Shown piece by piece: positions 1 through 6,077 of a DNA stretch of 6,077 nucleotides. The translations under genes and the position numbers were made by a program. The notes below the pieces were generated by a model. It ran no database searches and had not been told where the DNA came from. It saw nothing but the letters and a program-made list of their open reading frames with translations. Every line of letters begins with the position of its first letter. The stretch's first letter is position 1. Source of the stretch: an uncultured Lachnospira sp. (GTDB taxonomy: Bacteria; Bacillota; Clostridia; Lachnospirales; Lachnospiraceae); assembly GCA_900772425.1 (NCBI GenBank), contig CAAHEK010000291.1:1-6077 (forward strand). Direction: 5' to 3'.

Positions 1-1054
1 GTCTTTTATCTGCAAGATATATATACTTGTCAGGATGATAAAGTTTCTCTCTTTCTACAAGTGTTGCAAGATCTGATGTTGCATATAATGCAGCTCCGTC
101 CGACTTTCTTACTATACAAGGAGGCAGCTCTTTACTGTCAGTATCTTCTTTAATGTCAACTACTATTGCACCCTGGCTTTCATAAGCTATACCATCTGAA
201 ATCATCTTATCAACCATTTCATCAATGTATGGCTGTGCATCGCTTTCGCCCTTCCATATGTCAAATGTTACATTAAGGTTATCATAATTTCTCTTTAAAT
301 CTGCCTTTGATACATTCATTATATGATGCCATATAGCTCTGCATGCCTTATCTCCGCTCTGAAGCTTTAAAGTTGCCTGATGTGCTCTTGCGGCAAACGC
401 CTCATTCTCCTTAGACTTGGCACTTGCAGCAGGATATATTTCCTCAAGTTCAGATATTGTAAATGGTGCTTCGCTTGGATATTCCCCTGTGTATGACTCA
501 TCAAAATATGGAAGCTCAGGCTTTCTGTCCCTTAACTCTTCAATAATAAGTCCCATCTGGAGTCCCCAGTCGCCAAGATGAACATCACCGATTGTCTTAT
601 TTCCAACATATTTGTTAATTCTCTTAACGCTCTCTCCTATTACTGCTGAACGTAAATGTCCCACATGTAATGGTTTAGCTGCATTAGCTCCACCGTAATC
701 TACTATTACAGTCTTTTCTTTATCCTTATTCTCATATCCGAATTTATCTGTTACTGCCATTTTATTAATGTAATCAGCAAGAAATCCTGCATCTGTTATT
801 ATATTAATAAATCCGGGATTAACGCATTCTATTTTTTCAAATACAGCATTGCCGTTAAGCTTCTCAACTACTTCACCTGCAATAACAAATGGTGCTTTCT
901 TATATGCCTTAGCCGCAGCCATTGCTCCGTTGCATTGGAATTCGCACAAATCAGGTCTGTTAGATACTGTAACCCTTGCATATTCTTCACTATAACCACA
1001 TTCAGCAAATGCTTTTTTTAATTCATCTGTAACCAGTTCTATAACAGTTTGCAT
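1..1054 (-). CDS. argS: Arginyl-tRNA synthetase, N-terminal 351 residues (3' end outside window)
   Basis: Class I aminoacyl-tRNA synthetase that attaches arginine to tRNA-Arg in the cytoplasm using ATP. Translating the minus strand gives an N-terminal additional domain (about residues 1-110, the tRNA D-loop-binding region in this family), then DYGGANAAKPLHVGHLRS, where HVGH at residues 130-133 is the class I HIGH signature. Further on come GDVHLGDWGLQMG and, near the left edge, GAALYATSDLATL, both typical of ArgS. The KMSKS-like loop and anticodon-binding domain lie beyond base 1; the family is usually about 560-590 residues, so some 60% is present. The ATG at 1054 is chosen because GGAGG (1061-1065) sits six bases upstream; an in-frame ATG at 1060 would touch that site. 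It follows truA by 74 bp, and a candidate promoter lies in the end of truA. Identity is very secure. Confidence 0.97.
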   Translation of the reverse strand, partial: MQTVIELVTDELKKAFAECGYSEEYARVTVSNRPDLCEFQCNGAMAAAKAYKKAPFVIAGEVVEKLNGNAVFEKIECVNPGFINIITDAGFLADYINKMAVTDKFGYENKDKEKTVIVDYGGANAAKPLHVGHLRSAVIGESVKRINKYVGNKTIGDVHLGDWGLQMGLIIEELRDRKPELPYFDESYTGEYPSEAPFTISELEEIYPAASAKSKENEAFAARAHQATLKLQSGDKACRAIWHHIMNVSKADLKRNYDNLNVTFDIWKGESDAQPYIDEMVDKMISDGIAYESQGAIVVDIKEDTDSKELPPCIVRKSDGAALYATSDLATLVEREKLYHPDKYIYLADKR

Positions 1055-1080
1055 TATCATCCTCCGTTTTGATATTTTAA

Positions 1081-1123
1081 TTAAAGAAATGCCGCATCAA
1101 GAGATGTCGTCTCTTAATGCGAC
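1081..1123 (-). terminator. Hairpin after truA: terminator, or 5' stem of argS mRNA
   Basis: The arms 1110-1123 and 1091-1104 pair over 14 bp on the minus-strand RNA, with two G-U pairs and a 5-base loop (1105-1109). The U-rich but imperfect run AUUUCUUUAA (1081-1090) follows. The hairpin begins 5 bases after the truA stop codon. The layout fits an intrinsic terminator, though the U-tract is interrupted. If argS lacks its own promoter, read-through must occur here. Confidence 0.6.
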
Positions 1124-1128
1124 AGTTT

Positions 1129-1872
1129 CTAGTATAAGACACTTTCAAGGAAAAGTCCATAACTTTCAGCAGGAAGAGATGGAACAACATCTGCTCCCTC
1201 AAGCATATCCTTAACCGCTGCCGGTTTCTTTAAGCCGGCTCCTACATCAAGAAGCATTCCTATAATCAGTCTTGCCATATTATGTAAGAAATCATCCGCA
1301 GTTATTCTTATATACGCCTTATCATCTTTACACTCTATCTGTATTGACTTTATTTCACGAACAGTTGACTTGCTTTTCTTCGCACTTGTAAACATTTTAA
1401 AATCATGTCTGCCCTCAAAGTATGAAGCAGCCTCTCTCATTCGTTTAAAATCAGGAACTTCAAATGTATGATATGAATATTTTCTTTCAAACACATCTGC
1501 TATATCAGCTATATCAAGCCTGTATATATATGTCTTTGCCTTAGCATTAAGCTGGCTGTGAAATCTTTCATCAGTTTCACAAATATCCATAACAGCTATA
1601 TCTCTTGGCAGATACCTGTTGAGATAGTTTTTAATTTCTATTGCATTATAATGTGTGGATAATTTAAAGTTAGCTGTCTGTGCCATTGCATGAACGCCTT
1701 TTTCTGTTCTGCATCCGCAATTCAGTTCAACTTCCTCTTCAGTCATCTTCTTGATTATCTCTTTAATCTTGAATTCTACCGTATTCGTTGAGCCATCCTT
1801 GCCCATACGCTGCCATCCGTCATATCTTCCACCATCATAACGTATTGTAAGTCTATAATTATACATTTTCAT
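1129..1872 (-). CDS. truA: TruA-family tRNA pseudouridine synthase with Asp-to-Glu change at the catalytic site
   Basis: TruA converts uridines 38-40 of the tRNA anticodon arm to pseudouridine. This 247-residue protein has the family length and order: YDGGRYDGWQ (12-21), the active-site motif RTEKGVHA (55-62), RFHSQLNAKAKTYIYRLD (103-120) with the conserved Tyr region, HDFKMF (156-161), FLHNMARLIIG (195-205), and a GLFLESVLY end. The oddity is position 57: the family nucleophile is Asp (RTDAGVHA), while here codon 1702-1704 reads Glu. Motif III is also altered (usual HMVRNIVG). It may therefore be a divergent paralogue with changed or no catalysis. The start at 1872 has AAAAGG six bases upstream and overlaps the receiver gene by 14 bases, suggesting translational coupling; Met3 (1866) is a less well-placed alternative. 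Family membership is very secure; activity is uncertain. Confidence 0.92.
   Translation of the reverse strand: MKMYNYRLTIRYDGGRYDGWQRMGKDGSTNTVEFKIKEIIKKMTEEEVELNCGCRTEKGVHAMAQTANFKLSTHYNAIEIKNYLNRYLPRDIAVMDICETDERFHSQLNAKAKTYIYRLDIADIADVFERKYSYHTFEVPDFKRMREAASYFEGRHDFKMFTSAKKSKSTVREIKSIQIECKDDKAYIRITADDFLHNMARLIIGMLLDVGAGLKKPAAVKDMLEGADVVPSLPAESYGLFLESVLY
1131..1159 (-). promoter_or_regulatory. Candidate sigma-A promoter for argS inside the 3' end of truA
   Basis: On the minus strand TGGACT (1154-1159) and TATACT (1131-1136) are separated by exactly 17 bases, matching 4/6 and 5/6 positions of the -35 and -10 consensus. Transcription would begin near 1124, just before the hairpin at 1091-1123, which would then be the 5' end of the argS mRNA. 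Only 36 bases separate that hairpin from the argS start, leaving no room for a promoter downstream of it. Prediction by eye only. Confidence 0.4.
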
Positions 1873-2227
1873 CTAATACCTTTTCGATTGTATTAAGGAT
1901 TATTTCACTTTCAAATGGCTTCTGTATGAAATCAGCGGCACCTCTCTTTAATGCCTCAACCATGTTGGTTCTCTGACCCGCAGCAGTCACCATTATTACC
2001 TTGGCAGCAGAATCCATCTTCATTATTTCTCCTACCGCATCTATTCCGTCAAGCACCGGCATTGTAATATCCATTGTTACAATATCCGGATGATATATTC
2101 TGTATTTTTCAACACCTTCCGCACCATTAACAGCTTCTGCAACTATCTTATGACCGGCCTCTTCAAGCATATTCCTTAAAAACTTTCTTGATGTTTTTGA
2201 ATCATCTACTATCAATATGTCCGCCAT
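1859..2227 (-). CDS. Single-domain CheY-like response regulator
   Basis: A stand-alone receiver domain of 122 residues with no output domain, cytoplasmic. All phosphorylation-site residues are visible: acidic pair D8-D9, phospho-acceptor D53 (in TMDITMP), switch threonine T81 (VTAAGQ) and lysine K103 (KPF). The position equivalent to CheY Tyr106 is F100, an aromatic switch residue. Such proteins act by binding a partner when phosphorylated by a histidine kinase; no kinase is in this window. The start is firm: AGGAGG (2233-2238) lies 5 bases before the ATG. The upstream neighbour encodes a CheX-like protein, a family that dephosphorylates CheY, so the two probably form a switch. The downstream truA-family gene starts within its last codons. 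Whether it serves chemotaxis or another pathway cannot be told here; no flagellar or other chemotaxis genes are present. Confidence 0.93.
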   Translation of the reverse strand: MADILIVDDSKTSRKFLRNMLEEAGHKIVAEAVNGAEGVEKYRIYHPDIVTMDITMPVLDGIDAVGEIMKMDSAAKVIMVTAAGQRTNMVEALKRGAADFIQKPFESEIILNTIEKVLDENV

Positions 2228-2281
2228 ATGTTCCTCCTAAAATCTTTACCATTATATATATTCTTATTACACTTATTATAT

Positions 2282-2866
2282 TTATGCGCTTAATCTGAAC
2301 TTATCGTTAGCAACCATAAGCAGCTTAAATTCATTTTCACCTAATTTAAATGAGGCTTCATAAAGTCCCTTTTCTGCCTCCAGCGTTGTATTCATATAAA
2401 ATACAGGTGGATGAAGTCTCACCTCTATTTCCTTGTCGCACAATCTTGCTGCATATGCCCCATTAATACAGTTAATCATCTCACACAAAGCATCATATGC
2501 ATCGCTGTCAAACTCTGACATCTGCTCATCTGCAAAGGTTGATGCAAGTTCAAGCAGGGAACCACTCTCACCGCTTACTCCCAAAAACACATCTATATCT
2601 CCGTCCATAATCTGGCAGCCAATAAAATTGCCTGTATATTCTTTCAGATATGTAATGTTCTCAAGTTCAACACCTTGTCCTAAAAACTTCTTAAGACTGT
2701 TAAGTGTGCATTGCAGCTGTGATGTATAATAATCACTATTTAAAGATATAAATGTTGATACTAATTCATCTATATTTCCGTCCTTTATAGCCTTAAGTTC
2801 ACCATCGGTAAACAACGTGTCATGGTGATTTCTGGCTATAAATCTGCTTAGCATCCTTTCTTCCAT
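2282..2866 (-). CDS. CheX-like CheY-phosphatase-family protein
   Basis: A 194-residue cytoplasmic protein, probably of the CheC/CheX/FliY family, whose known members remove phosphate from CheY. The support is the segment DALCEMINCINGAYA: D125, E129 and N132 fit the phosphatase signature [D/S]-x3-E-x2-N, and Pro153-Pro154 fall 21-22 residues later, one residue short of the usual proline position. Strand-rich stretches on either side (YTGNFIGCQI, IDVFLGVSG, ASFKLGENEFKLLMV) fit the CheX fold. The first 60 or so residues are a helical extension beyond the usual CheX length of about 155, and their role is unknown. The start at 2866 has AAGGAG 7-8 bases upstream. It is the first gene of the cluster, 54 bp before the receiver gene, and has its own good promoter. 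An alternative is a non-catalytic CheX-fold adaptor. The family call is moderately secure. Confidence 0.75.
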   Translation of the reverse strand: MEERMLSRFIARNHHDTLFTDGELKAIKDGNIDELVSTFISLNSDYYTSQLQCTLNSLKKFLGQGVELENITYLKEYTGNFIGCQIMDGDIDVFLGVSGESGSLLELASTFADEQMSEFDSDAYDALCEMINCINGAYAARLCDKEIEVRLHPPVFYMNTTLEAEKGLYEASFKLGENEFKLLMVANDKFRLSA

Positions 2867-2916
2867 CTAACTTCTCCTTATCCCAATTCTCTTAACCTCT
2901 TAACTTTTCTTATCTG

Positions 2917-2946
2917 ATTATACATCAATTACCAATATAATATCAA
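2917..2946 (-). promoter_or_regulatory. Sigma-A-like promoter for the cheX-like/cheY-like/truA cluster
   Basis: The minus strand carries TTGATA (2941-2946), an 18-base spacer and a perfect TATAAT (2917-2922). Transcription would start near 2910, giving a leader of about 44 bases before the ATG at 2866. It lies just downstream of the guaB terminator, so the cluster looks like a separate transcription unit. Confidence 0.65.
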
Positions 2947-2950
2947 GGTA

Positions 2951-3000
2951 ATTTAAATAAAGACCTGCAAAATCTGTTTATCACAAGATTTTACAGGTCT
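2951..3000 (-). terminator. Intrinsic terminator of guaB
   Basis: Arms 2986-3000 and 2961-2975 pair over 15 bp on the minus strand with one G-U pair and a 10-base loop. The U-rich tail UUAUUUAAAU follows at 2951-2960. The hairpin starts 8 bases after the guaB stop codon. The opposite strand has no U-run, so the direction is clear. Confidence 0.85.
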
Positions 3001-3007
3001 GATTATA

Positions 3008-4558
<1,551 letters not shown>

Positions 4559-4592
4559 TTATAATCGACATTATTCGTATATATTATTTGAC

Positions 4593-4621
4593 AATATAAC
4601 AAAATATAAAGCAAAAGTCAA
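4593..4621 (-). promoter_or_regulatory. guaB: Sigma-A-like promoter of guaB
   Basis: Minus-strand TTGACT (4616-4621) and TATATT (4593-4598) are 17 bases apart, each 5/6 to consensus. The -35 box overlaps the stop codon of the upstream membrane-protein gene. Predicted start near 4586 gives a leader of about 118 bases. Two small overlapping AU-rich hairpins (4561-4574 and 4549-4562) precede the larger one at 4517-4539. Confidence 0.6.
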
Positions 4622-5145
4622 ACATTTTTTTTGCCCTTAAATTCTGCCTTAAAAGCATCCTTAGCTGCAACTAACTTAATAGCTTCAAACATCTTTTCAT
4701 CAGGCTCGATAAATATTCTTGTAAGTTCATTATTACCGTTATATGCATATATAACTACTGCTGCCTCATCATCAACATTAGATGTATAATCACAGGTTCT
4801 TAAATCCATATGTTCCATTCGTAATGCATCCTGAGAACCATAATTGGCAACAAGCTTGGCTCTTGCTATATTATATTCCCCGCATCTTTTTCTTACTGTA
4901 CGCGACATAATCTTGTCCACTGTAATCGTATCATCCACAAGCGAATACTCATATTCCGCATTATAATAATCAAATACAAGTATTGTAGCTGCTATGAATA
5001 AAATCACAAGCAGTACTCCCCATACTCCTATTCCCGGAATTGTTGTAGCCGCAAGCACACATGCAGCAATCAATATTATCTTATAAAACAATGCAGCCTT
5101 TGGTGCTTTAACCTTAATTATCTGTTCTGTAGCAACATCAAACAT
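4618..5145 (-). CDS. Small two-helix membrane protein of unknown function
   Basis: Not securely recognised; it resembles uncharacterised clostridial membrane proteins (possibly the DUF6106 type, from memory and unverified). The 175 residues begin with a short polar, lysine-containing stretch (1-18). Two hydrophobic helices follow (about 19-36 and 39-59), separated by a tight PGIG turn. A soluble domain of about 115 residues then starts FDYYNAEYEYSLVDDTITVDK, alternating strands that recall bacterial PH-like domains behind paired helices, and ends in a basic tail (KAEFKGKKNV). No signal-peptidase site or catalytic motif is seen. With two helices, both ends should face the same side, probably the cytoplasm given the basic tail; this is inference. 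The ATG at 5145 has GAGG 7 bases upstream. It sits between groEL and guaB with its own leader and no terminator before the guaB promoter. Confidence 0.85.
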   Translation of the reverse strand: MFDVATEQIIKVKAPKAALFYKIILIAACVLAATTIPGIGVWGVLLVILFIAATILVFDYYNAEYEYSLVDDTITVDKIMSRTVRKRCGEYNIARAKLVANYGSQDALRMEHMDLRTCDYTSNVDDEAAVVIYAYNGNNELTRIFIEPDEKMFEAIKLVAAKDAFKAEFKGKKNV

Positions 5146-5257
5146 AATCTTTCCTCATTCTTTTATTTTTAAAATCCAGACGTACCAGGATTTCATGTCT
5201 TCACAGTCCATGGTTTCATTGTACCATGCAATTCCTAAACGTCTCAAACCTATATAT
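5146..5257 (-). promoter_or_regulatory. Structured leader upstream of the membrane-protein gene
   Basis: This stretch is richer in G+C than the flanking intergenic DNA. On the minus strand AGACGT (5239-5244) pairs with ACGTCT (5178-5183), AGGAATT pairs with AATCCT around one bulge, and CATG (5225-5228) pairs with CATG (5194-5197), giving an imperfect stem of about 16 bp. A competing inner hairpin, CATGGT/ACCATG (5223-5228 with 5209-5214), is also possible. The same stretch is open in one frame, ending in TGA at 5155-5157 just before the next gene's ribosome site, so a short peptide is the alternative reading. No known riboswitch class was recognised. Confidence 0.4.
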
Positions 5258-5286
5258 ATTATACATTGCAGGCAATCATTTTTCCA
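5258..5286 (-). promoter_or_regulatory. Candidate promoter of the membrane-protein gene
   Basis: A perfect TATAAT (5258-5263) lies 17 bases from TGGAAA (5281-5286, 4/6 to consensus) on the minus strand. Transcription would begin near 5251, directly before the leader hairpin. It lies downstream of the groEL terminator, which supports a separate transcript. The AT-rich surroundings make chance matches more likely. Confidence 0.4.
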
Positions 5287-5312
5287 TTAGATTTTGCGAT
5301 AAATATATTAAC

Positions 5313-5357
5313 ATTTAATAAAAAATGGAGAAGCACTTTTAACATGCCTCTCCATTT
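5313..5357 (-). terminator. Intrinsic terminator of groEL
   Basis: Arms 5345-5357 and 5323-5335 pair over 13 bp on the minus strand with one G-U pair and a 9-base loop. The tail UUUAUUAAA follows the stem. The hairpin starts 56 bases after the groEL stop codon, and the opposite strand has no U-run. Confidence 0.85.
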
Positions 5358-5413
5358 ATGGTACTTATTATATCTGTAACCTGTTGTTATGACATCATTC
5401 CATGTATACCGGA

Positions 5414-6077
5414 TTACATCATGCCGCCCATGCCTGCACCACCTGCTGGCATTGCTGGTGCATCTTCCTTGATAGTTGCAACAACTGATTCTGTTGTAAG
5501 AAGTGTAGATGCAACACTTGTAGCATTCTGTAATGCGCTTCTTGTAACCTTAGCTGGGTCAAGAATACCTGCATCAATCATATTTACATATTTATCGTTA
5601 AGAGCATCATATCCTGTTCCTACTTCTGACTCTCTTACCTTGTTAATAATAACTGCGCCTTCAAGTCCTGCATTGTTAGCAATGTGGAATAATGGGGCTT
5701 CAAGCGCCTTAAGGATAATCTCAGCACCTGTCTTTTCATCACCGCTGAGTGTTGCAGCAAGTTCAGCAACCTTCTTAGATGCATGGATGTAAGCTGAACC
5801 ACCACCTGAGATAACACCTTCTTCAACTGCTGCTCTTGTAGCATTAAGAGCATCTTCCATACGAAGCTTAGCTTCCTTCATTTCTGTCTCTGTTGCAGCA
5901 CCAACTCTGATAACAGCTACGCCTCCTGCAAGCTTAGCAAGTCTTTCCTGTAACTTTTCTTTATCGAAGTCTGATGTTGTCTCTTCAAGCTGTGCTCTAA
6001 TCTGTGCAACTCTTGCATCAATATCTTCCTTAGAGCCTTCACCGTCAACGATAACTGTATTTTCTTTCTGAACCTTA
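5414..6077 (-). CDS. groEL: Chaperonin GroEL (60 kDa), C-terminal 220 residues (start outside window)
   Basis: Subunit of the double-ring ATP-driven chaperonin that encloses unfolded proteins together with GroES in the cytoplasm. The visible part starts in the apical domain ([19 protein letters not shown]) and runs through the second intermediate segment, [20 protein letters not shown] and [22 protein letters not shown]. The EDAL segment contains the aspartate equivalent to E. coli Asp398, needed for ATP hydrolysis. The equatorial domain ends [30 protein letters not shown], and the protein closes with the flexible tail [12 protein letters not shown]. About 40% of the usual 540 residues is present and no frame break is seen. 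groES would be expected just upstream, outside the window. It is followed by its own terminator, so it should be the last gene of its operon. Heat-shock control elements such as CIRCE would be outside the window. Confidence 0.98.
   Translation of the reverse strand, partial: KVQKENTVIVDGEGSKEDIDARVAQIRAQLEETTSDFDKEKLQERLAKLAGGVAVIRVGAATETEMKEAKLRMEDALNATRAAVEEGVISGGGSAYIHASKKVAELAATLSGDEKTGAEIILKALEAPLFHIANNAGLEGAVIINKVRESEVGTGYDALNDKYVNMIDAGILDPAKVTRSALQNATSVASTLLTTESVVATIKEDAPAMPAGGAGMGGMM

Noticed and set aside
1055..1128. T-box element controlling argS
   Set aside because: The gap is only 74 bases and has no T-box consensus or specifier stem; a T-box leader needs well over 150 bases.
2228..2281. 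Separate promoter between the cheX-like and receiver genes
   Set aside because: The 54-bp gap is AT-rich with TATAAT-like strings, but no -35 box at proper spacing was found, so co-transcription is the simpler reading.
2433..2729. Open frame of 98 codons on the plus strand
   Set aside because: It lies wholly opposite the cheX-like gene, has no ribosome binding site, and its translation is low-complexity Ser/Leu/Pro without family motifs. A shadow.
5358..5853. Plus-strand frame 5358-5792 and minus-strand frame 5635-5853
   Set aside because: Both overlap groEL in other frames; groEL is unambiguous there, and the alternative products are compositionally odd.

Overview
All real genes in this window lie on the minus strand, so it reads as the reverse complement of one transcriptional direction. 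The DNA is AT-rich. It has strong GGAGG-type ribosome binding sites, sigma-A-like promoters and hairpin terminators. The proteins (GuaB, GroEL with a GGM tail, clostridial-type ArgS, a CheX/CheY pair) point to a low-GC Firmicute, most likely a Clostridia/Lachnospiraceae member. That placement is an inference from protein and codon style; no search was run.

In the direction of transcription (high to low coordinates), the window opens with the C-terminal 40% of groEL, closed by a good terminator. Next is a GC-richer leader of about 270 bp that can fold into a long imperfect hairpin. It precedes a gene for a small two-helix membrane protein of unknown function. Then comes guaB (IMP dehydrogenase). 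Its promoter overlaps the end of the membrane-protein gene, and its leader holds a terminator-like hairpin that also resembles two inverted PurBox half-sites. A terminator follows guaB. After that, a fresh promoter starts a compact cluster: a CheX-like phosphatase, a single-domain CheY-like receiver, and a TruA-family protein whose start overlaps the end of the receiver gene by 14 bases. A hairpin follows truA, and argS comes next and runs off the left edge.

Most of the content is housekeeping: protein folding, GMP synthesis and tRNA charging. The part most worth attention is the cheX-cheY-truA cluster. It joins a complete receiver/phosphatase switch to a TruA homologue in which the catalytic aspartate of the RTDxGVHA motif is glutamate (RTEKGVHA). 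Since Glu is not the usual nucleophile in this family, the protein may be a non-standard or inactive pseudouridine synthase, perhaps a tRNA-binding protein. The guaB leader and the leader of the membrane-protein gene are the other two places where sequence structure is not explained by the coding genes. No tRNA, rRNA, CRISPR array, insertion sequence or phage gene was seen.
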